Positions 53,485-63,655 of a stretch of 64,000 bases of DNA are shown here, piece by piece; the stretch's first letter is position 1; every line of letters starts with the position of its first letter. Position numbers and translations under genes: made by a program. The notes under the pieces are model-generated. The model saw only the letters and a list, made by a program, of their open reading frames with translations, was not told the origin of the DNA and searched no databases. Origin of the DNA: Paraburkholderia megapolitana (GTDB lineage Bacteria; Pseudomonadota; Gammaproteobacteria; Burkholderiales; Burkholderiaceae); the NCBI RefSeq assembly GCF_007556815.1, contig NZ_CP041745.1, forward strand, positions 1,178,001 to 1,242,000, in the 5' to 3' direction.

Positions 53485-54510
53485 TTACACCGGCGACGGG
53501 TTGCGTTCTTCGAAGCCGCGTTGATGCCAGTACGGATACGGCAGCGCCAGGTTGCTTGCCTTGTCGAGTTGCGCGATCTGTTCAGCCGTGAGCGACCAGC
53601 CGAGGCTGCCGAGGTTTTCGCGGAACTGCGCTTCATCGCGCGCACCGACGATCACGTTCGCCACAGTCGGTCGTTGCAGCAGCCAGTTCAGTGCGATCTG
53701 CGGGATGCTCTTGCCGGTTTCTTTCGCAACGGCGTCGAGTGCATCGACAACCTGGTACACGTATTCGTCGGAAACCGGCGGTCCGGAGTCTGCCGTTTTG
53801 TGCAGACGGCTTGTCGCCGGCAGCGGGCTGCCGCGCCGGATCTTGCCGGTCAGCCGTCCCCAGCCGAGCGGGCTCCAGACGATCGTCGACACGCCTTGAT
53901 CGAGGCCGAGCGGCATCAACTCATGTTCGAAGTCGCGGCCGATCAGCGAGTAGTACGCCTGGTTCGCCGAGTGACGCACGAGCCCTTCGCGGTCCGAGGC
54001 GGAGAGCGATTTCATCAAATGCCAGCCGGAAAAATTCGAGCAACCGACTACGCGTATCTTGCCCGCGCGCACGAAGTCGTCGAGCGTACGCAGCGTTTCT
54101 TCGACGCTCGTCAGCGCATCGAAGCCGTGCAACTGATACACATCGATGTAGTCGGTGCCGAGCCGCTTCAGGCTGTTGTTGATCGACTCGGTGAGATGGT
54201 GGCGGGTCGAGCCGACGTCGTTCGGGCCGTCGCCGAGCCGGAACGTGCCTTTGGTCGAGATGATGACCTGCGAACGGCGTCCGGCGATCGCCTTGCCCAG
54301 AATGGTTTCGGCGAGACCGTCCGAGTAGATGTCGGCGCTGTCGAACATCGACACGCCCGCGTCGAGCGCGATATCGACGAGCTTGCGCGCGCCGTCGGCA
54401 TCGGTTGAGCCCCACGCCTTGAAAAAATCGTTGCCACCGCCGAAGGTGCCGGTGCCGAGACTCAGTACCGGGACCTTGAAGCCGCTTTGTCCAAGCAGGC
54501 GATATTCCAT
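53485..54510 (-). CDS. aldo/keto reductase
   Basis: 341-residue NADPH-dependent TIM-barrel oxidoreductase. MFDSADIYSDGLAETILGKA (about 61-80) has the catalytic Asp and Tyr, ISTKGTF the Lys, and YQLHGFD the His. RVVGCSNFSGWHL is also conserved. The sequence groups by eye with YajO/Tas-like members that reduce aldehydes or phenylated substrates; substrate unknown. ATG 54510 has a strong GAAGGAG site. Confidence 0.93.
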   Translation of the reverse strand: MEYRLLGQSGFKVPVLSLGTGTFGGGNDFFKAWGSTDADGARKLVDIALDAGVSMFDSADIYSDGLAETILGKAIAGRRSQVIISTKGTFRLGDGPNDVGSTRHHLTESINNSLKRLGTDYIDVYQLHGFDALTSVEETLRTLDDFVRAGKIRVVGCSNFSGWHLMKSLSASDREGLVRHSANQAYYSLIGRDFEHELMPLGLDQGVSTIVWSPLGWGRLTGKIRRGSPLPATSRLHKTADSGPPVSDEYVYQVVDALDAVAKETGKSIPQIALNWLLQRPTVANVIVGARDEAQFRENLGSLGWSLTAEQIAQLDKASNLALPYPYWHQRGFEERNPSPV

Positions 54511-54711
54511 GTTGACTCCTTCGAACAAAAGATGAGGTTGCCCGTGTTGCGGGCGGGGTGTCGAACCGGGGAGCGGCGCCGCTGCAGGCTATCGCGCGGC
54601 GCCTCGGCTGTATGTGGCTCGCATGAGCGGCCGTCGCCGTCGCTTTTTATGATATCGCTCATCCGTGGACGTTGCTGTGAGCGTGGCAATGCGTTGCTCG
54701 GGCTCGTGACG

Positions 54712-55893
54712 TCAGCTTCTAAACGGATTGTGTTCGCGCAGCTCGTCGACGTATGCGTGAATATTCGTCGTCTCGCTGTCGAGAAACCGCGCCACCGCAT
54801 CCGCGAACGCCGGATGCGCGAGCCAGTGCGCGGAATGCGTGACGGTGGGCAGAAATCCGCGCGCCATCTTGTGCTCGCCTTGCGCACCGCCTTCGAACGT
54901 TGAAAGTTTTTCCTCGATGCAGAATTCGAGCGGCTGGTAGTACGCGGTTTCGAAGTGCAGACACGGCACGTGTTCGAGCGCGCCCCAGTAGCGGCCATAC
55001 AACGTGCCGCCGGTCGCGCTGTTGGTCACGTCATCGCGCTGATAGACGACCAGCGAGCTCGCGATCGGTTTGCCTTCGAATTCGGCGAGCACGAGCATCA
55101 GGTTCTCGGGCATCGTCGCACCGATCGTGCGGAAGAAGTTCAGATTCAGATACGGGCTCGAAAAGTGCTCGCTGTACGTCTGCCGATAGCACTTGCTAAA
55201 AAAACGCCAGTCCTCGTCGGTGATGTCTTCGCCGCGCACGCGCCGCATCGCGACGCCCGCTTCGTGCACCTTGCGTCGCTCGGCGCGAATGTTCTTGCGC
55301 TTCTTCTGTTCGAGCGTCGAGAGGAACTCGTCGAAGTCGCGATAACCGTCATTGAGCCAGTGAAACTGCACGCCTTCGCGGCGCATCATGCCGAGCTCGG
55401 CGAGCACGTTAGCTTCGTCGGCGGTCGGGAACAGCACATGCAGCGACGACACGTCCGCCTGTTCCGCGAACGCAAGCAGTGTCGCGGCGAGGTGACGGCG
55501 CGCGTGTTCGTCGGTGGCGAGTAGACGCGTGCCCTGAACCGGCGTGAACGGCACGCCGCACAGCAGCTTCGGGTAGTACTCGATGCCGTTGCGTTTGTAC
55601 GCATCGGCCCACGCCCAGTCGAACACATACTCGCCGTACGAATGCCTTTTCGCGTAGACCGGTGCGGCCGCCGCAAGCTTGCCGGTGCGCGGGTCGGTCA
55701 GCGTGACGAACTGCGGCGCCCAGCCGGTCTCGGCCACCGCGCATTGCGTCGCGTGCAGCGCGCTCAGGAATTCGTGGCGCAAAAACGGCGTAGGTTGAGC
55801 CTGCCGGGCGAGGAGGGCGTTCCACTCGGCTGCGTCGATCTCCGACGGCGATGCCAGAATGCCCGTGCGATAATCAAAACGTTCCTGATTCAA
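54712..55893 (-). CDS. FemAB/GNAT-type acyltransferase (DUF482-like)
   Basis: About 393 residues: FLRHEFLSALHATQCAVAETGW, CGVPFTPVQGTRLLA, a central FWLNDGYRDFDEFL-like motif followed by basic KKRKNIRAERRKV, and FETAYYQPLEFCIEEKL near the end. This is the peptidogalycan-biosynthesis/GNAT family of unknown acceptor, common in proteobacteria. No ATG fits; TTG 55893 (LNQERFDYRTG) matches the usual start in the family, and the frame is open to 56013. Divergent from nadE. Confidence 0.82.
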   Translation of the reverse strand: MNQERFDYRTGILASPSEIDAAEWNALLARQAQPTPFLRHEFLSALHATQCAVAETGWAPQFVTLTDPRTGKLAAAAPVYAKRHSYGEYVFDWAWADAYKRNGIEYYPKLLCGVPFTPVQGTRLLATDEHARRHLAATLLAFAEQADVSSLHVLFPTADEANVLAELGMMRREGVQFHWLNDGYRDFDEFLSTLEQKKRKNIRAERRKVHEAGVAMRRVRGEDITDEDWRFFSKCYRQTYSEHFSSPYLNLNFFRTIGATMPENLMLVLAEFEGKPIASSLVVYQRDDVTNSATGGTLYGRYWGALEHVPCLHFETAYYQPLEFCIEEKLSTFEGGAQGEHKMARGFLPTVTHSAHWLAHPAFADAVARFLDSETTNIHAYVDELREHNPFRS

Positions 55894-56039
55894 TCTGTGT
55901 GATTGTTCCGGTCTGCCCGGCGCATCGCAGTTGGCGGCGCGCCGTTCGTTGTTCTGGTGTTTGATCCGTTTCTGTCCATCTTGCCGAGCCACTGAAGCCG
56001 TTGCAGCCGGCAAGCCGCACGGCTTGCCACTATCCCGCC

Positions 56040-57728
56040 ATGAAGACCCGAATCGCTCTTGCCCAACTCAATGTCACCGTCGGCGATTTCGCCGGCAATG
56101 TCGCGAAGATCGTCGCCGCGGCACGCGCAGCGCACAACGATGGTGCGAAGCTGCTAATTGCCCCGGAGCTCGCGCTCTCCGGCTATCCGCCCGAAGACCT
56201 GTTGCTGCGTCCCGCGTTTTACGCGGCGAGTGCCGCGGCGCTCGCCGATCTCGCCGCACAGCTGGAGCCGTTCAAGGGCCTGCATGTGGTGGTCGGGCAT
56301 CCGCATCGCGACACGGGGCTCGGCCATGGTAATGCAAACGCGCCGATCGAGCGCGGACTGCCGCCGGTCGACACCTTCAACGCCGCTTCGCTGATCGTCG
56401 ACGGCAAGGTGGCCGGCACCTATCTGAAGCAGGATCTGCCGAATACCGAGGTCTTCGACGAGAAACGTTACTTCGCATCGAGCCCAAAGCCGTTCGTGTT
56501 CGAACTCGACGGCGTGAAGTACGGCATCGTGATCTGCGAGGACGTGTGGCATGCCTCGGCGGCGCAGCTTGCGAAAGCGGCCGGCGCCCAGGTGCTGCTG
56601 ATTCCAAACGGCTCGCCGTATCACCTGAACAAGGAGGCGGTGCGCATTGACATCCTGCGTGCGCGGATTCGCGAGACCGGCCTGCCGATGATCTACGTGA
56701 ACATGGTCGGCGCACAGGACGAACTGGTATTCGACGGCGGATCGTTCGTGCTCGATGCGCAGGGCGAACTGGTGGCGAAGATGGCGCAGTTCGAGGAAGG
56801 TCATGCGATCGTCGAGTTCGACGGCGCGACGCCTGTGCGTGCCGCGGTCGCGCCCGAGCAGTCGCTCGAAGCGCAGGTGTATGCGGCGCTCGTCCTGGGC
56901 GTGCGCGACTACATCAACAAGAACGGCTTTCCGGGCGCGTTGATCGGCCTGTCGGGCGGTGTCGATTCCGCGCTGGTGCTGGCGGTGGCCTGCGATGCGC
57001 TCGGTCCCGACCGAGTGCGCGCCGTGATGATGCCGTCGCGCTACACAGCGGATATTTCCACGACCGATGCCGCCGAAATGGCACGCCGTGTCGGTGTGCG
57101 CTACGACGAGATCGCGATTGCGCCGATGTTCGACGCGTTTCGCACGTCGCTTGCCGGCGAGTTCGCTGGGCGCGTCGAAGATGCCACTGAAGAAAACATT
57201 CAGGCGCGCATCCGCGGCACGCTGCTGATGGCGCTGTCGAACAAGTTCGGCTCGATCGTGCTGACCACCGGCAACAAGAGCGAGATGGCAGTCGGTTATT
57301 GCACGCTGTACGGCGACATGGCTGGCGGCTTCGCGGTGCTCAAGGACATCGCGAAGACACTGGTGTACCGGCTGTGCCGCTATCGCAATGCGGCGACCTC
57401 GTTCGCGACGCGCGACGTGATTCCCGAGCGCATCCTGACACGCGCGCCGTCGGCGGAGCTGCGCGACAACCAGACCGACCAGGACAGCTTGCCGCCGTAC
57501 GAAGTGCTCGATGCGATCATGCGTATGTATATGGAAGAGGACCGGTCGCTGGCGGAAATCGTCGCGGCCGGTTTTGCCGTCGACGACGTGAAGCGCGTCA
57601 CGCGTCTGATCAAGATCAACGAATACAAGCGTCGCCAGGCGCCGATCGGTATTCGCGTGACGCATCGCGCGTTTGGGCGCGACTGGCGCTATCCGATCAC
57701 ATCGCGCTATACGGAGCCTACCGAGTAA
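56040..57728 (+). CDS. nadE: glutamine-dependent NAD+ synthetase
   Basis: Amidates nicotinic acid adenine dinucleotide to NAD+. 562 residues: N-terminal nitrilase-type glutaminase domain (MKTRIALAQLNVTVGDFAGN, PELALSGYPPEDLL with Glu, LKQDLPNTEVFDEKRYF with Lys, GIVICEDVWHA with the Cys nucleophile), then the ATP-dependent synthetase domain with LSGGVDSALVLAV (P-loop-like) and TTGNKSEMAVGYCTLYGDMAGG. ATG 56040 is at the domain start. Followed by the PII gene after about 110 bp, a familiar Burkholderia order. Confidence 0.97.
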   Translation: MKTRIALAQLNVTVGDFAGNVAKIVAAARAAHNDGAKLLIAPELALSGYPPEDLLLRPAFYAASAAALADLAAQLEPFKGLHVVVGHPHRDTGLGHGNANAPIERGLPPVDTFNAASLIVDGKVAGTYLKQDLPNTEVFDEKRYFASSPKPFVFELDGVKYGIVICEDVWHASAAQLAKAAGAQVLLIPNGSPYHLNKEAVRIDILRARIRETGLPMIYVNMVGAQDELVFDGGSFVLDAQGELVAKMAQFEEGHAIVEFDGATPVRAAVAPEQSLEAQVYAALVLGVRDYINKNGFPGALIGLSGGVDSALVLAVACDALGPDRVRAVMMPSRYTADISTTDAAEMARRVGVRYDEIAIAPMFDAFRTSLAGEFAGRVEDATEENIQARIRGTLLMALSNKFGSIVLTTGNKSEMAVGYCTLYGDMAGGFAVLKDIAKTLVYRLCRYRNAATSFATRDVIPERILTRAPSAELRDNQTDQDSLPPYEVLDAIMRMYMEEDRSLAEIVAAGFAVDDVKRVTRLIKINEYKRRQAPIGIRVTHRAFGRDWRYPITSRYTEPTE

Positions 57729-57736
57729 CGCCGTAG

Positions 57737-58177
<441 letters not shown>

Positions 58178-58250
58178 ACACGGTGTTTCGCAGACGGTGA
58201 TGGTCCGGCATTGCACCGCACCGGTGCGTGCGATGTGCGTGGCCCAGAAA

Positions 58251-58289
58251 TAAAAAACGGTGCGATCCCCTTGACGGACATCGCACCGA
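58251..58289 (-). terminator. terminator of the general porin gene
   Basis: CGGTGCGAT and ATCGCACCG form a 9-bp stem with a 13-nt loop, followed on minus by a T-rich run (AAAAAA on plus at 58252-58257). It lies about 61 bp after the porin stop. Confidence 0.82.
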
Positions 58290-58349
58290 TACGCGCCTCT
58301 CGCAGCAGCGTGAAAACGTTTCTACATCTGTTCTGTCAGCAGCGTCCGA

Positions 58350-59483
58350 TTAGAACGAGTGCTGGATACCTGCGTACACGCCGGTCTGGCTCTTGCCCGG
58401 CAGCGGGTTTTCGTTGTAACCGGCCGCGGTGTTGCCACCATTGCCCGGGTTGTTGGCATCAAGACCGAAGTTAGCGTTCTTGCTGTTACGCACCGACGCG
58501 ACCTGGATGTCCAGCAGCGTGCGCTTGGACAGGTTGTACGAACCGCCAACCGTGTAGATCGTCGCGTTGCCAGCACCATTGTTGGCGTTCACGTGATACA
58601 CGGCTGCGATCAGTGCAGCGGCCGGCGTGGCTTGCCACGTTACGCCGCCCCATGCCTGGTTGGTCGTCGTCGGCGTGCCGAACGGTACGTTCGTTTCACC
58701 AGACGTGCGGACCACCTGGTAGACGCCCTGCACCTTGAACTGACCGAGGAACACGTTCACGCCGGCGAAGTATTCACGGCCGAAGGCGAACGGGCCGGCC
58801 GGGCTGCCTGCCGTCGGGTCGCCGAGGCTACCGGTCGTTGCGTTGCGGATTTCGTCGTACAGGCCACGAATCTGGAACAGCGAGTTCGTGTAGGTAATCT
58901 GCAGACCGTCCTGACGACCTTGGGCAGCGCCATTGCCACCGTTCCAGCTCGTCGAGTTCGACAGCGAGTACTGGCCGTACACGTCAAAGCCACCGAACTT
59001 CGGCGACTGGTACGACACGTTATTGCTCGATTGCGTCCAGTTACGGCCGCGTACCAGCGATGCCGACGACCAGTTCGACTGGCCAAACGGATCGAAGTCC
59101 CACACGCCGTTGGCGATGAAGAGTTCACGACCGAGGAGCAGGGTACCGAACTGGTCGTTCGCTACACCAACCGTTGCCCAACGATTGAAGATACCGTTGT
59201 TGCCCGGGCCTTGACCGTTCATCGTGTTGAAGCTGCCTTCCAACTGGAACAGCACCTTGTTGCCGCCACCGATGTCTTCAACGCCCTTCATCCCCCACAG
59301 GCTCGTACCCCAGTCGCCGCTCTCGGCTCTGAAACGGCTGGTGGATCCGGTGTAGCTACTGTTCGGAAGGCCGCTGATGTATTCGAGACCAGCGTCGAGG
59401 CGTCCATACAACGTCACGCTACTCTGTGCCTGTGCCGCTACGCCGATCGTCAGCAGCGAAGCCGCGAGCAATACTTTCTTCAT
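58350..59483 (-). CDS. Gram-negative general porin (OmpC/OpcP-like)
   Basis: 377 residues. Signal peptide MKKVLLAASLLTIGVAAQA, mature start QSSVTLYGRLDAGLEYI and a final GIQHSF with C-terminal Phe, all typical of Burkholderia trimeric porins. GRELFIANGVWDFDPFG and the SSNNVSYQSPKFGGFDVYGQYSL segment are characteristic. It passes small hydrophilic solutes through the outer membrane. ATG 59483 follows a GGAGGAG site; a second ATG four codons upstream is less favourable. Confidence 0.95.
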   Translation of the reverse strand: MKKVLLAASLLTIGVAAQAQSSVTLYGRLDAGLEYISGLPNSSYTGSTSRFRAESGDWGTSLWGMKGVEDIGGGNKVLFQLEGSFNTMNGQGPGNNGIFNRWATVGVANDQFGTLLLGRELFIANGVWDFDPFGQSNWSSASLVRGRNWTQSSNNVSYQSPKFGGFDVYGQYSLSNSTSWNGGNGAAQGRQDGLQITYTNSLFQIRGLYDEIRNATTGSLGDPTAGSPAGPFAFGREYFAGVNVFLGQFKVQGVYQVVRTSGETNVPFGTPTTTNQAWGGVTWQATPAAALIAAVYHVNANNGAGNATIYTVGGSYNLSKRTLLDIQVASVRNSKNANFGLDANNPGNGGNTAAGYNENPLPGKSQTGVYAGIQHSF

Positions 59484-60064
59484 CTTCTCCTCCATACCCT
59501 GTCAAAAAGTAAACCCAGTTACTGCAAGAGTGTCCGGACGCGCGAACGCCGAACAGAAATCTTGTTTTGGGGAGATTCGCGGACGGGTCGGACGCGATGG
59601 GGGACGAGCAGCCGCGCGGGCTGTCTATTCGTCTTTCCGATCCCTCGCGACCGGTATCTCCTGTGTGGTTTGAAGTGAAACTACTTTTAATGAACTTTGT
59701 TTTGCTACTTTGGTTACTAATTTAGCAAAAATAGCCTGGCGTGGGCGAAGAAATTAGAACCCCTCCGAACAATTGTCGCCAAATTGCAATACTGTCATGC
59801 GCAGCGGCACTAAACAGACCCCCTGTTTATCCTGAAAACCCTTGTCCAGTAAGGGAAACACGGATCGGCGCAAGCAATCCTAAGGATTGCCACTATTGAC
59901 GCTGAAAATCGTCGGGAGTAATGCGTTTAGTGCGGAATTTTGCGCACATTGCGGGATTCGGAGGCTCGAAATGTGTAACCGGCCCACCAATAAGAAAGGC
60001 GCTGTAAGCGCCTTGTAAAACTACTTTAACTACATTCGCGGTCTGGGACGCGCAATTGCCGGGG
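59484..60064. other. intergenic region with porin promoter and AT-rich tract
   Basis: 581 bp between the porin and the histidine-type ABC ATPase genes, both on minus. It holds the porin promoter, an A+T-rich tract at about 59660-59750 that is unusual in this genome, and a weak terminator for hisP. The block AAACTACTTT appears twice (near 59681 and 60018). No gene is supported; open frames are short. Confidence 0.5.
59994..60016 (-). terminator. weak terminator of the HisQMP-type operon
   Basis: On minus, AAGGCGC, a 5-nt loop and GCGCCTT are followed by a short tctta tail. It lies about 50 bp after the hisP-like stop. The T-run is short, so readthrough is possible. Confidence 0.55.
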
Positions 60065-60844
60065 TTATTTAAGACTGCCGGCGAGAAACTGTCGAAGGCG
60101 CTCGCTTTTCGTCCGGCCAAATACCTCGTCCGGCGCGCCTTCTTCCTCGACCCGCCCCTGGTGCAGGAACATCACATGGTTCGACACGTTGCGCGCGAAC
60201 GCCATTTCGTGCGTGACGACGATCATCGTGCGGCCTTCCTCGGCGAGCGTCTGCATCACCTTCAGCACTTCGCCGACCAGTTCGGGATCGAGCGCGGAGG
60301 TCGGCTCGTCGAACAGCATCACGTCCGGATGCATCGCGAGCGCCCGTGCGATCGCCACGCGCTGCTGCTGGCCGCCCGACAGATGCGACGGATACTGCTT
60401 CTCCACACGCGGCGCGAGACCCACCTTTTCCAGGTAGGTGCGCGCACGGTCTTCCGCTTCCTTGCGCGACAGGCCGAGCACGTGCCGCGGCGCCTCGATG
60501 ACGTTTTCCAGCACGTTCATGTGCGCCCACAGGTTGAAGTGCTGGAACACCATCGCAAGCTTGGTGCGCACGCGCTGCAACTGCTTGTGATCGGCCACGC
60601 GCAGCGCGCCGTGCTTGTCTTTCGCGGTGCGCACTTCCTCGTTGTCGACGAAGATGCGGCCCGCGTTCGGTTGTTCGAGAAAATTGATGCAGCGAAGCAT
60701 CGTGCTCTTGCCCGAGCCTGACGAGCCGATCACGCTGATCACATCGCCGCGGTTCGCCCGCAGCGACACGCCCTTGAGCACTTCGTTGTCGCCGTACTGC
60801 TTGTGCAGGTTATCGATGAAAAGCTTTTGCGTCGGGGTACTCAT
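60065..60844 (-). CDS. hisP: polar amino acid ABC transporter ATP-binding subunit (HisP-like)
   Basis: 259 residues. Walker [13 protein letters not shown] signature [15 protein letters not shown], Walker [15 protein letters not shown] and switch His in VVTHEMAFA. Sequence character ([40 protein letters not shown]) is closest to histidine/arginine (HisP/ArtP) transporters. Start ATG 60844 is 4 bp after the hisM-like stop. It drives uptake through the two permeases encoded upstream on the same strand. Confidence 0.94.
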   Translation of the reverse strand: MSTPTQKLFIDNLHKQYGDNEVLKGVSLRANRGDVISVIGSSGSGKSTMLRCINFLEQPNAGRIFVDNEEVRTAKDKHGALRVADHKQLQRVRTKLAMVFQHFNLWAHMNVLENVIEAPRHVLGLSRKEAEDRARTYLEKVGLAPRVEKQYPSHLSGGQQQRVAIARALAMHPDVMLFDEPTSALDPELVGEVLKVMQTLAEEGRTMIVVTHEMAFARNVSNHVMFLHQGRVEEEGAPDEVFGRTKSERLRQFLAGSLK

Positions 60845-60848
60845 TGAC

Positions 60849-61562
60849 TCATTTCCCTTGCGGCCGCAGATAGGCGAGCCAGCGGTGTTCAGCGCGCCGG
60901 AACAGGCCGACGAGCGTGAACGAAATAGCGAGGTACAGCAATGCGGCAATGCCGAAGGCACCGAACGATTGATACGTGGCGGAGTTCACGTCGCGCGCGA
61001 TCTTGAGGATGTCCGGCACGGTCGCGGTGAATGCCACGGTCGTTGCGTGCAGCATCAGGATCACTTCGTTGCTGTAGTAGGGCAGCGCGCGGCGCAGCGC
61101 GGACGGCAGGATCACGCGCCGGTACAGCGTGAACGACGACATGCCGTAGGCGCGAGCCGCCTCGATCTCGCCGTACGGCGTGGCCCGGATCGCACCGGCG
61201 AAGATTTCGGTGGTGTAGGCGCAGGTATTCAGCGTGAAGGCGAGCAGCGTGCAGTGCATGCCGTCGCGAAAGAACGCGTTGGTCAGTTCGTGATTGCGGA
61301 TCACTTCGAGGCTGTAGAGGCCGGTATAGCAGAGCAGTAGCTGTACATACAGCGGCGTACCGCGGAACACATAGGTATAGAGCCACACCAGCCGCGACAG
61401 CCACTTCTTCTTCGACACGCGTGCAACCGAGAGCGGAATCGACAGGCAGAAACCCAGTCCGATCGACACGGCAAGCAGCCACAGCGTGATGGCGACGCCG
61501 GTAAACCGATAGCCGTCGGTGTACAGATAGTTGCGCCAGTACTCCTGAAACAGCTCGATCAT
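60849..61562 (-). CDS. hisM: polar amino acid ABC transporter permease (HisM-like)
   Basis: 237 residues with five or six membrane helices. [28 protein letters not shown] is the permease EAA loop that contacts the ATPase. ATG 61562 shares an ATGA overlap with the hisQ-like gene. The open frame continues through hisQ in another reading frame, but the real protein starts at [14 protein letters not shown]. Confidence 0.93.
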   Translation of the reverse strand: MIELFQEYWRNYLYTDGYRFTGVAITLWLLAVSIGLGFCLSIPLSVARVSKKKWLSRLVWLYTYVFRGTPLYVQLLLCYTGLYSLEVIRNHELTNAFFRDGMHCTLLAFTLNTCAYTTEIFAGAIRATPYGEIEAARAYGMSSFTLYRRVILPSALRRALPYYSNEVILMLHATTVAFTATVPDILKIARDVNSATYQSFGAFGIAALLYLAISFTLVGLFRRAEHRWLAYLRPQGK

Positions 61563-62248
61563 AGGTCCGCCTTGCGTACGCCGGAGGAGTAGCGCTTTTC
61601 GAGGTACATCAGCACGAAGTTCGACACCGTCGTAATGCCCAGATAGATCGCACCCGCGAGCAGGGTGAAGAAGAAGAACCGCAGCGTGCCCTTGCCGGCA
61701 TCCTGCGAGGCCTTCACGACGTCGGCGAGACCGATGATCGACACCAGCGCGGTCGCCTTCACCATCACCTGCCAGTTGTTGCCGATGCCGGGCAGCGCGA
61801 AGCGCATCATCTGCGGGAACATGATCCGCGAGAACACCTGCCAGCCGCTCATCCCGTAGGCTGAGCCGGCCTCCAGCTGGCCGCGCGGAACCGCGAGAAA
61901 CGCGCCGCGGAAGGTTTCGGTGAAGTACGCGCCGTAGATGAAGCCGAGCACCGCGACGCCCGCGACGAACGGATCGATATCGATCTGATCCCAGCCGAGC
62001 AGGTCGGTCAGGTTGTTGAGCCAGATCTGGATGCTGTAGAACAGCAGCAGCATCAGCACGAGATCGGGCACGCCGCGGATCAGCGTCGTATACAGCGTGC
62101 CGACGCCGTAGGTCAGCCGGTTCTTCGACAGCTTCGCCGCTGCGCCGAGCAGGCCGAGCAGGAAGGCGAAGGCAAGCGACAAGACCGCCAGCTTGACGGT
62201 TTGCCACGTGCCGGAGAGGATCAGCGGGCCATAGCCTTGAAGAAACAT
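61559..62248 (-). CDS. hisQ: polar amino acid ABC transporter permease (HisQ-like)
   Basis: 229 residues; MFLQGYGPLILSGTWQTVKLAV begins the first helix, and EAGSAYGMSGWQVFSRIMFPQMMRFALPG is the EAA loop. Partner of the HisM-like subunit; the two genes overlap by 4 bp. In the usual order a periplasmic binding-protein gene (hisJ) precedes hisQ; none is present in the 575 bp upstream. Confidence 0.93.
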   Translation of the reverse strand: MFLQGYGPLILSGTWQTVKLAVLSLAFAFLLGLLGAAAKLSKNRLTYGVGTLYTTLIRGVPDLVLMLLLFYSIQIWLNNLTDLLGWDQIDIDPFVAGVAVLGFIYGAYFTETFRGAFLAVPRGQLEAGSAYGMSGWQVFSRIMFPQMMRFALPGIGNNWQVMVKATALVSIIGLADVVKASQDAGKGTLRFFFFTLLAGAIYLGITTVSNFVLMYLEKRYSSGVRKADL

Positions 62249-62823
62249 AAAGGTCCCTGACGGTGCGCCGTTGCGCCCCGCGAAAGACGCGGCTACCAGT
62301 GGGCGCGTACCGCGGAGTCCCGATGAACTCCTGCGATGCGCGCGCTACGGCGTGCCGCTGTGCAAATCATGACTGTCTTGCCGTTGCCGGCCCGACAGCG
62401 CGTTTTCCGACTGACTACGATTGCTTTTGACTGCGTGTGATCCGCGTTTGACCCGCGTTTGCCCGTTAGCGCCTGTAGTCTAGGCGGCCAAAAATGCGCC
62501 GCCGCTTCGATCTCGTTTCGATCTTTCAAACGCTGCGTTTCCTCGCGCCGCCCGGTGGACAGGGCTGTGCGGGGAGGTGTCTCGATGCGGACCACCGGAA
62601 AAGCGCGGTATTTTACCCGAACGGACAGGGTGCGCCAGTCGGGTACACCAGCACGGGTAGCAGGAAAAATCGCTGTCGCTTGCTGCACGACGCCGCGTCC
62701 GCGGCCGCGCCACGACGCAGATTGGGTGGATTTACGGAACGATCCGGTGCAGCGACGCGGGTTGTGTGAGGGGCATGTCGGCCATACATTGTTCCCATCG
62801 CACACTAATGACGGGAGATCGCC
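62249..62823. other. intergenic region between hisQ-like gene and pirin
   Basis: 575 bp between the divergent hisQ-like and pirin genes. The longest open frames (for example minus 62293-62931) have no family character and overlap pirin, so I reject them. It presumably carries both promoters. No binding-protein gene and no clear operator were seen. Confidence 0.5.
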
Positions 62824-63522
62824 ATGATCGAGATTTGCCGCTCCGCCGAGCGAGGCCATGCAAACCACGGCTGGCTCGACTCGTACCACAGCTTTTCGTT
62901 TGCCGATTACTACGACGAAGCGCATACGCACTACGGGCCGCTACGCGTGATCAACGAGGACCGCATTGCGGGCGGCCAGGGTTTCGGCGCGCATGGCCAT
63001 CGCGACATGGAAATCGTGACGTACGTGCTGGACGGTGCGCTGTCGCATCGCGACAGCATGGGCAACGGCTCGACCATTCGTCACGGCGATGTCCAGCGCA
63101 TGAGCGCCGGCACCGGTGTCAAACACAGCGAGTTCAATGCGTCGAAGGAAGCGCCGCTGCATCTGCTGCAGATCTGGGTCATGCCGAAGCGGGTCGGCGA
63201 CCAGCCGGGCTACGAGGAAAAGCGCTTCGAGGATGCCGAGAAGCGCGGCCGTCTGCGTGTCGTCGCTTCGCCGGATGGGCGCGATGGGTCGGTGACGATC
63301 CATGCGGATGCATCGATCCACGCGGGGCTGTTCGACGGCGCGGAAGAATGGCAGTTCGCCCTGCCGGCGGGGCGGCGCGCATACGTGCATGTCGCGCGGG
63401 GTGCGGTGAGCGTGAACGGCAGCGCGCTACAGGCCGGCGACGCAGCGATGATCGAGGGTGTGGACAGCGTCACGCTCACGAACGGCGAAGCGGCTGAAGT
63501 GCTGCTGTTCGATCTCGCCTGA
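62824..63522 (+). CDS. pirin family protein (YhhW-like)
   Basis: 232-residue bicupin. The opening SAERGHANHGWLDSYHSFSFADY and GHRDMEIVTYVLDG, with metal-ligand His in GAHGHRDME and the HSEFN segment (GTGVKHSEFN), match pirins such as E. coli YhhW, which has quercetinase activity in vitro. The cellular role is not known. Ends before a strong terminator at 63604-63638. Confidence 0.93.
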   Translation: MIEICRSAERGHANHGWLDSYHSFSFADYYDEAHTHYGPLRVINEDRIAGGQGFGAHGHRDMEIVTYVLDGALSHRDSMGNGSTIRHGDVQRMSAGTGVKHSEFNASKEAPLHLLQIWVMPKRVGDQPGYEEKRFEDAEKRGRLRVVASPDGRDGSVTIHADASIHAGLFDGAEEWQFALPAGRRAYVHVARGAVSVNGSALQAGDAAMIEGVDSVTLTNGEAAEVLLFDLA

Positions 63523-63603
63523 CGGGAGTGGCAACCAGTCTGCCGCGGTTGCTGTAGTCGTTGCAGATAGAAACCGAAGCGCCAACAAAAGCAGAAGCAG
63601 AAA

Positions 63604-63638
63604 CGCCACGCGATGCATCACCGCGTGGCGTTTTCTTT
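63604..63638 (+). terminator. intrinsic terminator after pirin
   Basis: CGCCACGCG, a 9-nt loop and CGCGTGGCG are followed by ttttcttt, about 80 bp after the pirin stop. It is about 20 bp before the end of the converging Spy/CpxP-like gene and may serve both. Confidence 0.85.
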
Positions 63639-63655
63639 ATGCACAGCGACCGCAC

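Noticed and set aside
60849..62207. 452-codon single ORF spanning HisM and HisQ
   Set aside because: Its upstream half is an out-of-frame reading of the HisQ-like gene; the real permease starts at 61562.
62293..62931. 212-codon ORF upstream of and overlapping pirin
   Set aside because: Low-quality composition and overlap with a well-supported gene.
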